The notes under the pieces are model-generated. The model saw only the letters and a program-made list of their open reading frames with translations. It did not search any database and had not been told where the DNA came from. Shown here piece after piece: positions 17,986 to 26,600 of a stretch of 64,000 bases of DNA (positions are counted from its first letter, which is position 1; each line of letters starts with the position of its first letter). Origin of the DNA: Aquabacterium sp. A7-Y (GTDB lineage Bacteria; Pseudomonadota; Gammaproteobacteria; Burkholderiales; Burkholderiaceae_C); NCBI RefSeq assembly GCF_026153205.1, contig NZ_JAPFBW010000017.1:62001-126000 (forward strand). The letters are read 5' to 3'. The position numbers and the translations under genes were made by a program.

Positions 17986-19416
17986 TTACCGGCCCAGTGC
18001 CTTCTGAGCGGCCACCCACGCCGTCATCAGTTCATGGCGACGCAGGTGGTGCCCAGTGGTCGCGTCGAGCAAGGCCCGTTCCGAACGCAGGAGCGCCGGC
18101 CGGCCGGAAACGCCTGCCCGCACGGCAGCCCGCAGGGCGTCGCGATCGGCAGCGCGGCGCTGCCGCTGTTGTTCGGCGATCTGGAGTCGCTGGCCGGCTG
18201 CCTGGGTTTCGTGGAGCGCGTTGTCGATCTCGGCGAGGGCCTCCAGCACGGTCTTGCGGTAGAGGGCGTTTTGTTCGGCCAGGGTGGCTGTCGCGAGCTT
18301 CGTCCTTGCTTCCCTGCGTCCACCGTCGAGCAAAGGCAGCTGAAGCGCTGCCTGCGCCACCCAGACCAGCGCGTCGCGTGTGAGCCAGCGGCGCAGTGCT
18401 TCGCTCACATACCCTGTACTGCCGGTCAGGGTCAGCGCCGGATAGCGCTCCAGTTGCGTCCGTCGGGCCTCGACGCCGGCCGCGACGACCCGTTGCCACG
18501 CGGCCGCGACATCGGGGCGCTCGGCCACGGCGGAGGCCGACAGGCCCGCCGGGACCGCACCGGAAAGCGGGGTGCGGGAGAAGTAGCCCTCGACCGGTGG
18601 CAGCTTCAGGTCCGCCGCAGAGCTGCCGGTCAACACCGCCAGCCGCGTGAGCGCGGAAGCACGGTCGCGCTGCAGGACCACGTCGGCATCCTGCAGCTGC
18701 GATAAGTCGCTTTGTGCCTCGAGGACTTCAGCCCGTGTGCCCACACCTGCCTCGAGGCGGGACGTTTCGGCTTGCAGGATGGCGTGCTGAAGCGCCACAG
18801 CGCGCCGGTGGTCCTGCAGCTGGTCATCGAGTGACCGAATGTCGGCATAGGCCAGCACCACTTCGCGGACCAGCCAGCGCCGGGCCGCCTCGAGGTCGCA
18901 TTCGCTCGCCGCCTGTTCCAGCTCGGCGGCTTGCTGCCCGGACTTCAAGCGCCCGAGGAGATCGATCTCATAGCTGGCCTCCACCTGCGCTGCAAACCGC
19001 GACTGCCGGAACGGGGGCGTCTCGGCACGCAGGCCCTCGCTGTCGCGCACCGAGCTGCGCGGAACCCGCTCGCGCGACACGGCGCCGACGGCGTCCACGC
19101 GCGGCGCGCGGGCTGCCGACGATTCGGCGACACCGGCGCGTGCCTGCTCCAGGCGTGCCAGCGCCACGGCCACATCCAGGTTGCCCGCCCGGCTGCGGGT
19201 GAGCAGCGCCTCGAGCTCCGGGTCGGCCAGTGTTTTCCACCATCCCTGCGATGCAGGCCGGTCGGCTGGCACGGCGTCGCCGCCGGGTGCGTCCGCTGCA
19301 CAGGCCGAGCTGGCCGGCAGCACGGTGGCTTCCGGGAGCGCCACCGGGGGCGTTGCGCAAGCGCCCAGGGCCAGGGCCAGGGCGGCTGCAGCAAGGATCA
19401 AGGTGAGGCGGGACAT
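17986..19416 (-). CDS. Outer-membrane efflux lipoprotein, TolC/NodT family
   Basis: Outer-membrane channel of 476 residues for a tripartite exporter. It begins with a lipoprotein signal peptide with lipobox ALGAC, so the mature protein is lipid-anchored at that Cys, as in NodT/OprM-type factors. Two OEP domain repeats are visible with long helical, Ala/Gln/Arg-rich stretches, e.g. VALARLEQARAGVAESSAAR and the second-half LATATLAEQNALYRKTVLEA. The length fits the family. It is separated from the adaptor gene by eight bases and from the MFS gene by five, which supports one operon. It would complete the ABC-type pump encoded by the genes just upstream. Confidence 0.9.
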   Translation of the reverse strand: MSRLTLILAAAALALALGACATPPVALPEATVLPASSACAADAPGGDAVPADRPASQGWWKTLADPELEALLTRSRAGNLDVAVALARLEQARAGVAESSAARAPRVDAVGAVSRERVPRSSVRDSEGLRAETPPFRQSRFAAQVEASYEIDLLGRLKSGQQAAELEQAASECDLEAARRWLVREVVLAYADIRSLDDQLQDHRRAVALQHAILQAETSRLEAGVGTRAEVLEAQSDLSQLQDADVVLQRDRASALTRLAVLTGSSAADLKLPPVEGYFSRTPLSGAVPAGLSASAVAERPDVAAAWQRVVAAGVEARRTQLERYPALTLTGSTGYVSEALRRWLTRDALVWVAQAALQLPLLDGGRREARTKLATATLAEQNALYRKTVLEALAEIDNALHETQAAGQRLQIAEQQRQRRAADRDALRAAVRAGVSGRPALLRSERALLDATTGHHLRRHELMTAWVAAQKALGR

Positions 19417-19424
19417 GGGCGGGC

Positions 19425-20372
19425 TCAGGTCTTGAAGAAACGAACGATGACTCGCTGGCCGATCAACAGCTCCTTCGTGTCGAGCGCGATGACCGCCTCC
19501 ACCACCCGGCTGTCCTGTCGCTCCGCCGGGTCCTCGCTGGGCGTCCGCTGTCCCACCACCTTGCCGAGCCGAACCACCTTGCCTTGCCAGCGCCTCGAAG
19601 GGTCCGCCTCCAGCACGATCTCGGTGTTCTGGCCGGGCTTGACCGCAGCCAGGTACTGCTCCTCCAGTTCGGCACGCACGATGCGGGCTTCGTCGGGGGC
19701 AAAAAGAAACAAGGGCGTCAGGTTGAGCGTGCTGACGCCATGGCCCGGCCGCACCTGGCGCTGGATGATTTGTCCGTCGAGCGGCGCGATGATGCGCCGC
19801 TCTTCGACTTCACGTGCGGCGACCGCGGCGCGCGCTTGCGCGGTGTCGATCGCCGCACGGGCGGCCTGCTCGGCGATGACGGCGAGCAAGTGCGCGTCAC
19901 GCGCGCGGTCCAGGTCCTGGCGCGGGACCGTGTCATCCTGCGCGATCGCCTGCAGGCGGTTCACCTCACGAGCGGCGGCCTGCCGTTCGACCTCGGCCTT
20001 TTTCAGTTCCTGCCGGGCTTGAGCCGCTTCGCGATCGGCCAGCGCGAGTTGGCGGATCGCCAAGGTGTCGTCGAGGCGGGCGAGGACCTGCCCCGCCTTG
20101 ACGCGGGCGCCTTCCTCGACATGCACGCTGGCGATCACGCCGTCCTGGCTCGCCGACAGCCGGATGATGCCGCCGTCCAGATCGACGCGTCCCTTGGCGC
20201 TCGCCACCGCAGCCCGGGAGAGCTGTTCCGCTTGTTGCGGGGAGTCCGGCGGGCCCTCGGCGGTTTTTTCTTCGCACGCCGTCAGCCCGCACAGCGCGAG
20301 CAGCAGCAGCGCGATGCGCAGAGCCGGAAAGCCGGGCGGGTCGGAAGCGCTTGGGGTTCGGAGTGTTTGCAT
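19425..20372 (-). CDS. HlyD-family periplasmic adaptor (membrane fusion) lipoprotein
   Basis: Periplasmic adaptor of about 315 residues linking the inner-membrane ABC transporter to the outer-membrane channel. It has a lipobox signal sequence (LCGLTAC), the biotinyl-lipoyl-like half (SVHVEEGARVKAGQVLARLD), a helical hairpin rich in Ala/Arg/Glu, the returning lipoyl half (IIAPLDGQIIQRQVRPG) and a beta-barrel domain. The start MQTLRTPSAS is preferred because the upstream ATG (20417) would overlap the ATPase gene by about 30 bases. Its size and pairing with an FtsX-type permease resemble DevB/MacA-type systems. The order adaptor-after-ATPase is compact, with short gaps throughout. Confidence 0.88.
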   Translation of the reverse strand: MQTLRTPSASDPPGFPALRIALLLLALCGLTACEEKTAEGPPDSPQQAEQLSRAAVASAKGRVDLDGGIIRLSASQDGVIASVHVEEGARVKAGQVLARLDDTLAIRQLALADREAAQARQELKKAEVERQAAAREVNRLQAIAQDDTVPRQDLDRARDAHLLAVIAEQAARAAIDTAQARAAVAAREVEERRIIAPLDGQIIQRQVRPGHGVSTLNLTPLFLFAPDEARIVRAELEEQYLAAVKPGQNTEIVLEADPSRRWQGKVVRLGKVVGQRTPSEDPAERQDSRVVEAVIALDTKELLIGQRVIVRFFKT

Positions 20373-20385
20373 GCTGAGGGGTCCG

Positions 20386-21096
20386 TCATGAGGGGGAGGG
20401 TCCTGCAGCGCGCTCATCCCGGGTGACCACGCCGTCTTCCAGGTGGATCACGCGGTCGGCATGCGACAGCAGGCGCGGGTCGTGTGTCACGCCGAGAACG
20501 GTCGCGCCATGTCCGGTGGCGATGCGCTTGAGCAGATCGATGACGATCTGGCCGTTGTTCTTGTCGAGTGCCGAGGTCGGTTCGTCGGCGAACAGCAGTT
20601 GTGGACGTTTCACCAGGGCGCGCGCGATCGCGACACGTTGCTTTTCGCCGCCGGACAGCTCGGCCGGGCGCAGGTGGCTGCGGTCGTGCAAACCCACTTC
20701 GTCGAGGGCGGACTGGGCGCGTTGCCGCGCCGGGGCGCCGTGCACACCGAGGTATTGGAGCGGCAGGATGACGTTGTCGAGGGCGCTCAGGGAGCTGAAG
20801 AGGTTGAAACCCTGGAAGACAAATCCGCAATGCTCCAGCCGGAAGCGATCCAAGTCCTTTTCGCCGAGCGCCCAGAGATCCTGTTCCAGCGCTCGGACAC
20901 TGCCCGTGTCGGGCCGCAGCAGGCCGGACAGCATCGAAAGCAGGGTGCTTTTTCCGGAGCCGGAGGGACCGACAATCAAGGTCAGCTCGCCCGGGAAGAT
21001 GTCGAGCGAGCTGTCCTTGATGACCTGCTGCGTGACCTTTCCGGTGACAAAGGCCTTCGAGATGCCGCGGCTGTACAGGCTGGGAGTGGCTGTCAT
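20386..21096 (-). CDS. ABC transporter ATP-binding protein, MacB/LolD/DevA-like
   Basis: Cytoplasmic ATPase of 236 residues. All nucleotide-binding motifs are intact: Walker A GPSGSGKST, Q-loop VFQGFNLF, signature LSGGEKQRVAIARAL, Walker B LLFADEPTSALD and the switch His in GVTHDPRL. The sequence type is that of the MacB/LolD/DevA group that works with FtsX-like permeases driving mechanotransmission rather than classical translocation. The start codon lies three bases after the permease stop, so translation is probably coupled. Together with the permease, adaptor and TolC-type gene it forms a complete tripartite pump. Confidence 0.92.
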   Translation of the reverse strand: MTATPSLYSRGISKAFVTGKVTQQVIKDSSLDIFPGELTLIVGPSGSGKSTLLSMLSGLLRPDTGSVRALEQDLWALGEKDLDRFRLEHCGFVFQGFNLFSSLSALDNVILPLQYLGVHGAPARQRAQSALDEVGLHDRSHLRPAELSGGEKQRVAIARALVKRPQLLFADEPTSALDKNNGQIVIDLLKRIATGHGATVLGVTHDPRLLSHADRVIHLEDGVVTRDERAAGPSPS

Positions 21097-21099
21097 GGA

Positions 21100-22224
21100 C
21101 TAGCGAAGCAAGGACGCAGGCTCTGCGTTCAACAGCGGGCGCAGCGCCAGCAAGCCCGAGAGGACGGCGATACCCGCCATGAGGCAGGCCACAGTCGCCA
21201 GCATCCACCAGGGAAAGTCCATCGCGATGCGAAACTGCTCGCCCACCCAGGCGATGGCCAGCGTGAGAACCGCCGTCACGGCCAGGCCCACCGCACCCAC
21301 CCACAGCGACTGCTCGATCACGACCTGGCGCAAGGAGCGCTGCGACACGCCGAGTGCTCGCAAGGCCGCGAACTCCTTCACCGACGCGATGACGGCCCCC
21401 GCCAGGGTCTGGCTCGTGATCGCGATGCCGACGATCAGCGCCAGCAGCGACGCGAAACCCGAGCCTATGCCCGAGCCGGATTCGAGCAGCCAGTAGCTCT
21501 GCGACCGCACCGAGAGCTCGTGCGCCGGCCAGACGCTGTAGCGCGGCAGGGGACCTGGATCGGCGAGCTGCTGCGCGACGTCCTCGGTGTCGAAGCCGGG
21601 GCGCAGGCGCACCAGATAGAAGGTGACCTGCTCGGCGGTTTCCGGTGCCAGCGAGCGGGCTGTCGCGAAGGACGTCAGGATGTTGACACCGCCTACGGCG
21701 CGCAGGCCCTCGACGACACCCGCGATGTAGGCGCGCTTGCCATTGATCTCGATGGCCTTGCCGACTTCGGCGCCGAGCTTCGCCACGTCGGCACCGTCGA
21801 CCAGAATGGCACCCGGCTCCCTGAGCAGGGCTCGTTCCGAGCGCGTGAGCAGCTGGCGGAAGGCCAAAGCCTGGTCCCCGGCGTCAATGGCATTGATGAG
21901 GACCGACACCGGCACCCCGTCGGCGCGCCGAAGGTCGCCGTAGGCGCTGACATACCGTTCGATGCGTTCGACCCCCGGATGCGTCCATGCGGCAGCATCG
22001 CTGGTCGGGCTGATCGGGCGACCGAGGTCGACACTTTCGGTATTGCGGAATCCGATCCATAGATGGGCCGCCGACTTGTCGACGATGACCGAGACCGTGC
22101 CGAACAGGCCGAGGAGAAGGGCCAATTGCACGACAACGAGCAGGCCGGCGAAGGTGATCGCCAGCACGGCGGCCAGGTAGCGCCGCCATTCGTAGATCAG
22201 GTTGGCACGGGCGATCGAGACCAT
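21100..22224 (-). CDS. FtsX-like ABC transporter permease, DevC-type
   Basis: Inner-membrane permease of 374 residues with the FtsX/MacB topology: one N-terminal membrane segment (RYLAAVLAITFAGLLVVVQL), a periplasmic domain of about 200 residues, and three C-terminal segments (IGSGFASLLALIVGIAITSQ, then SLWVGAVGLAVTAVLTLAIA, then the final MLATVACLMAGIAVLSGLLA). The conserved cytoplasmic loop REFAALRALG-type element appears as KEFAALRALGVSQ. It lacks a fused ATPase domain, so it is closer to DevC or LolC/E-type than to MacB. It sits between the DUF2147-like gene (seven bases upstream) and the ATPase gene. Confidence 0.88.
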   Translation of the reverse strand: MVSIARANLIYEWRRYLAAVLAITFAGLLVVVQLALLLGLFGTVSVIVDKSAAHLWIGFRNTESVDLGRPISPTSDAAAWTHPGVERIERYVSAYGDLRRADGVPVSVLINAIDAGDQALAFRQLLTRSERALLREPGAILVDGADVAKLGAEVGKAIEINGKRAYIAGVVEGLRAVGGVNILTSFATARSLAPETAEQVTFYLVRLRPGFDTEDVAQQLADPGPLPRYSVWPAHELSVRSQSYWLLESGSGIGSGFASLLALIVGIAITSQTLAGAVIASVKEFAALRALGVSQRSLRQVVIEQSLWVGAVGLAVTAVLTLAIAWVGEQFRIAMDFPWWMLATVACLMAGIAVLSGLLALRPLLNAEPASLLR

Positions 22225-22231
22225 GCCTGTC

Positions 22232-22723
22232 TCACCGGCAGCCCGTCGTCACGGGGGTGATCACGCGCAGCAGCCAATGGGTCTCGACGAGCACGCCCAG
22301 CGGGCCCAGAACGTCGAGACGCGCCTGGTTCTCGGAGACGTGCGTCAGGGTTGCCGTGTGGTGTTCGGGCTCCTTCCCGTCGAGCTTTTCTTCCGGATCG
22401 GCCACCCAGCCTTTCCACTGCGCCGGACGCTCGGATGCCGCGCCGGACCGGCGCAGGTCCCCCATCACGCGAAAGCCGCACAGCAGGCCTCGAACCTCGG
22501 GATCGGCGACCTCGGGTTCACGCGGCAAGCCCACGATGGCCGCGCAAAGCGTGTCGCTGGCGCCGGGGCAGGCGCGGATGTCGACGACCGTGCCGTCGCT
22601 CACGAACTGCCAGGGTCCCGACATCGCCGCCAAGGCCGGTGCGGCCCCAAGAGCCCACAGCATCGAGACGAAAAACGGAGTACTCCGTCGCATAAATGCT
22701 TTCGCTTGCAAGCTGGATGGCAT
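22232..22723 (-). CDS. DUF2147-like secreted protein
   Basis: Small exported protein of 163 residues with a signal peptide (hydrophobic VSMLWALGAAPALA, cleavage near residue 32). The mature part starts GPWQFVSDGTVVDIRACPG and has a second Cys-containing block (CAAIVGLPRE), reminiscent of the DUF2147 lipocalin-like family of unknown role. The start at 22723 has AAGAAGGAG nine bases upstream, overlapping the end of tetR; a second ATG at 22693 would put the CGGAGTACTCCG palindrome inside codons 2-6. It is the first structural gene of the export operon. A periplasmic accessory or binding role for the exported compound is plausible but unproven. Confidence 0.65.
   Translation of the reverse strand: MPSSLQAKAFMRRSTPFFVSMLWALGAAPALAAMSGPWQFVSDGTVVDIRACPGASDTLCAAIVGLPREPEVADPEVRGLLCGFRVMGDLRRSGAASERPAQWKGWVADPEEKLDGKEPEHHTATLTHVSENQARLDVLGPLGVLVETHWLLRVITPVTTGCR
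22676..22687. promoter_or_regulatory. Perfect palindrome CGGAGTACTCCG, candidate TetR operator 1
   Basis: A 12-base perfect palindrome in the 5' part of the DUF2147-like gene. It sits in a longer conserved context: on the minus strand it reads TGCGACGGAGTACTCCGTTT, which recurs with two or three changes upstream of tetR (23345-23356). Shared sequence at the regulator and at the first exporter gene is the usual pattern of a TetR operator. Position inside the coding region, if the 22723 start is right, would mean control of an internal promoter or a transcriptional roadblock. Confidence 0.55.
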
Positions 22724-22729
22724 AAGGTC

Positions 22730-23329
22730 TTACTCCTTCTTCAGAAAGTAGCTGCCGACCAGATCCGCCAACGCTTTCGCGGTGGACGCGGCGTCAAGCC
22801 GGACCCCGATCTCGGCCTCGAACTGCAGCCCCGAAATGATGGACAGAAGCAGGTGGCTGGCGCCGGCACAGTCGAGCCCGGGGCGAACCCACCCGGCTTC
22901 CTGGCCGCGCCGCAGTTCTTGCGTCAGGGTGGTTCTCGACTGCCGGTCCAGCTCCAGAATGCGGGCGCGCCCCACCGGGTCCCGCGCCAGTTCCAGCCAG
23001 CTGTCCGCGCCGAGATCGAACTCGGTCGGTCGCAGCAGCTCTTCGAAGTCGGTGTCGGTCAGTTGACTGAGCCATTCGAGACCGGCCTTGCTCGCCAGAA
23101 ACTCCAGATCGGCCTTGTAGCTGTCGAACTCGAGTTGTGCGATGGCCGCAATCATCTCTTGCTTGGTCGTGAAATACCTGAAGACGGTGCCGGCGCTCAT
23201 GCCGGCTTCCGTGCAGATGTCTTCGGTGCGTGCCAGATGGAAGCCCTTGGCCTTGAAGACCCGTGCAGCGGCACTCAGGATGGACCTGCGACGCTGCTGA
23301 TGCAGCTGTTCGTCCTTGGTTCTGGCCAT
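22730..23329 (-). CDS. TetR family transcriptional regulator
   Basis: Regulator of 199 residues, start MARTKDEQLHQ. The N-terminal TetR helix-turn-helix is clear: ILSAAARVFKAKGFHLARTE, then ICTEAGMSAGTVFRYF and TTKQEMIAAI. The C-terminal ligand-binding half has no recognisable subfamily. It is the promoter-proximal gene of the minus-strand export operon and is divergent from the polyketide-like biosynthetic operon across a 324-base region, so it can control the pump and possibly biosynthesis in response to the product or an intermediate. A near copy of the palindrome at 22676 lies 15 bases upstream of its start codon, which suggests autorepression. Confidence 0.88.
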   Translation of the reverse strand: MARTKDEQLHQQRRRSILSAAARVFKAKGFHLARTEDICTEAGMSAGTVFRYFTTKQEMIAAIAQLEFDSYKADLEFLASKAGLEWLSQLTDTDFEELLRPTEFDLGADSWLELARDPVGRARILELDRQSRTTLTQELRRGQEAGWVRPGLDCAGASHLLLSIISGLQFEAEIGVRLDAASTAKALADLVGSYFLKKE

Positions 23330-23653
23330 CGGATGAAAAATAAACGGAGTAGTTCGTCGCAGTTTAAGGAGGCTGCGCACCGACGTCAAGCGCGCCCGGG
23401 AGAGCCGGCTCGACCGACACGCTGCTGCCCCTAAGGGCAGGTCTGCGCCGACCGAGTTGTCGCTTCCTGGGCAGGCCTTGCGGGAAGTCTGCGCCGAGAC
23501 CCATGCGTCGCCGGTCGAGTCTGACCATTCCTTCGCGAACTTGAGGAATCGCTACTCACCTTCACGACTCGGTTCACTGGTGTGAGGCTAAGGAAACGCT
23601 AAGACGCCTGTGGCACCTTAGACCACTGTCAGAACGACGTGGTGGAGAAGCGA
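23330..23653. promoter_or_regulatory. Divergent control region between exporter and biosynthetic operons
   Basis: 324 bases between the tetR start and the PfaA-like gene start. Besides the operator-like site at 23345-23356 it contains TCAC-TGGT-GTGA (23574-23585), a 4-base inverted repeat, followed by two GCTAAG copies (23587-23592 and 23598-23603). These could bind a regulator of the biosynthetic operon. I could not assign sigma-70 boxes with confidence. GGAGA at 23644-23648 is the ribosome binding site for the GTG at 23654. Confidence 0.45.
23345..23356. promoter_or_regulatory. Imperfect palindrome CGGAGTAGTTCG, candidate TetR operator 2
   Basis: Near copy of the perfect palindrome at 22676-22687, including the flanks (AAACGGAGTA before, GTCGCA after). 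It lies 15 bases from the tetR start codon, where RNA polymerase would have to pass, so it suits autorepression of tetR and control of the operon behind it. Confidence 0.5.
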
Positions 23654-26600
23654 GTGAAACAGGGAGCACTGGACATAGCAATCGTCGGCATGGCGAGTCA
23701 CTTTCCGGACGCTGCGACGCTGTACGATTTCTGGACCAACATCGTCAATCGCAAGGACTCGATTGTCGACGTGGACCAGGTGGACGGGGACGAATACTGG
23801 CGCAAGACGGATTTCTATGATCCGGACCCCAGCGTCGCGGACAAGACCTATGGCTACAAGGCGGGCTTCGTCCCCCGCATCGAATTCGACCCGGTGGAAT
23901 TCAAGCTGCCGCCGCTGATGATGGAGTCCATCAGCACGGCGCAGATCTTTGCGCTTTATGTGGCCCGGCAGGCGATGCAGGATGCACGGCTGGTCGGCGA
24001 CAACCCTCTGCCGATCGATCGTGACCGGGTGGGCGTGATCCTGGGCGGGGCCGGCAACGGCAACACCTCGTTTTCGCTGGCATCCCGCCAGCAGGCGCCC
24101 TACCTGAAAAAGATCATGATCAACGCGGGCCTGCCGGAGCCCGTGGCAGAGGAGGTGATCGGCCGTGTCACCGATCTGTACCTGGAGTGGAACGAAGACA
24201 GTTTCCCCGGTTTCCTCGGCAACGTGGCTTGCGGGCGGATCGCGAGCTACTTCGATCTGGGCGGCACCTCCTACATGGTCGATGCCGCCTGTGCCAGCAG
24301 CCTCGCCGCCATGAAGGCCGCGATCGGCGAGCTGGTCGACGGCAGCTGCGATGCGGTGCTGACCGGCGGGGTCAACCTGGAGAACTCTGTGTTCTCCTTC
24401 CTGTGCTTCAGCAAGACGCCGGCGCTGTCCAAGAGCAACATCTCGCGCCCCTTCGACGCCGACTCCGACGGCATGATGCTGGGCGACGGCGTCGGCTTTC
24501 TGGTGCTGAAGCGGCTGGAAGATGCGGAACGCGATGGCGATCGCATCTACGCGGTGATCAAGTCGCTGCAGGCGTCGAGCGACGGTCGTGCAAAAAGCAT
24601 CTTCGCGCCGCGCCACGAGGGCCAGGTCAAGGCCTTGCGGCGCGCCTATGAGCGCGCCGGCGTGTCGCCGGCCGATATCCAGCTGGTGGAGGCGCACGGC
24701 ACCGGCACCCAGTCCGGCGACCACACCGAGGTCAAGAGCCTGCGGGCCGTGTTCGACGCCTGCCAGATCCCGGAAGCTTCCATCGCGATCGGCAGCATCA
24801 AGTCGCAGATCGGTCATACCCGGTGCGCCGCCGGAGCGGCCTCGATGATGAAGGTGGCGCTGGGGCTGTTCCACAAGGTGCTGCCCCCGACCATCAATGT
24901 CAAGCGGCCCAGCAAGGAACTGATGCTCGATGGCGGCCCCTTTTATGTCAACGTCGAAAGCCGGCCCTGGTTCCGTCCGCTCACCGGTGCGCCGCGCCGG
25001 GGTGCGCTGAGCGCCTTCGGCTTCGGTGGCACCAACTATCACGCGATTCTCGAAGAGCACCAGCCGGAACCGGGCGGCGCCTATCGCCTGAACCGGCGGC
25101 CGGAAGTGGTGCTGCTCCAGGCCGAGTCGCCGGCGCAGCTGCTGGCGCTCGGCCGGGACGTGCTGACGGGCTGGCAGTCCGCCGAGGGCGCGGCGCTGTT
25201 CCACCACCATCAGGCCGCCGGTGCAAAGGCGGTTCCGCCCTCGGCAGCGCGGCTGGCTTTCGCGGCCGAGGGCGTGACGCAGGCGCAGCAACTGCTGGCA
25301 GAGGCGCTCAGGCAGCTGGAGACCAAGGCGGACTCGGACTGGGAGCATCCGCTCGGCATCTACTACAAGCCGCGGGCTGCGCCGACGTCCGGCCGTGTGG
25401 TGGTTCTGTTCCCGGGGCAGGGGGCGCAGTACCTGAACATGGCGCGCGAGATCGTCAATGACTACCCGGTGGTGCGACAAGCCCTCGAGGGCCTGGACGT
25501 CGTGGCCCATGCGGCAGGCGGCACCCCCCTGTCCGGCGTCATCTTCCCGCCGCCGGCGTTCAGCGAGCAGGCCGTTGCCCGGCAGATGCAGGCCCTGACC
25601 CAGACCAGCCGCGCGCAGCCGGCCATCGGCGCCGTCAGCGCCGGCTACTACAAGCTGCTGCAAGGCCTCGGCCTCAAGGCCGATTTCATGGCCGGGCACA
25701 GTTATGGAGAGGTGACGGCCCTGTGGGCGGCGGGCGTCTGGTCGGACGAGGACTTCTATCGCGTGTCGCTGGCACGAGGGGCTGCTGTCGAGGCGCCGTC
25801 GCAGCATTCCGGTGGCGACATGGGAGCGATGCTGGCGGCTTCGATCGGCGAGGCGCCCTTGCAGGAGCTGCTGGACCGCTTCGAGGACCTGATCGTCGCC
25901 AACGACAACTCGCCCGAGCAACTGGTGCTGGGAGGGTGCACCGACTCGATCCGGCAGGCCCATGCCTTCCTGACGGAGCGCAACCTGCGCTGCCAGATGC
26001 TGCCCGTCTCGGCGGCCTTCCACACGCCGTATGTCGAGCACGCCTGCGAGCCCTTCCGCGCGAGCCTGGCCGACATCCCCTTCCGGGTGCCGCAATGCCC
26101 GGTGTTCTCCACGGCCACCGGCGAACCGCACCGCCCGGACCCGGCGGCCATCAAGGAGACGCTGATCCAGCAACTGGTCAGCCCGGTGCGCTTCCGGCAG
26201 ACCATCGAGCGCATCCACCAGCAGGGCGGTGACCTGTTCATCGAGATCGGCCCGAAAGGCATCCTCGGCAAGCTGGTGGCCGACATCCTGAAGGGCAGGC
26301 CGCACAGCGTGGTGTCGGTCAATCCCAGCCACAACGGCGACCCCGCCCTGCAGTTCAAGCGAGCCCTGGCCAAGCTGGTGGTGGAGGGCCTGCCGTTCAG
26401 CAGCCTGGACCCGCAAGCTTTGCCGCAGCCGGCCCCGGTGACCAGAAAGAAGTCGACGGTCTACTCCCTGGGCGGCGGCTTTTTCCTGTCCGACAAGGCG
26501 CGCAAGAAGCGCGAGCGTGCGCTGCGCACGGACACCCGCGTGCTCGACGCCCTGATCAAGGAACACCTGCAGGCCCTGGCGCCGGCCGCCGCTTTACCCG

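Noticed and set aside
23618-26566. Long open frame of ~980 codons on the minus strand opposite the PfaA-like gene
   Set aside because: It is antisense to well-conserved KS and AT motifs, has a His/Arg/Gln-rich composition without any domain, and is explained by GC-biased codon positions of the real gene.
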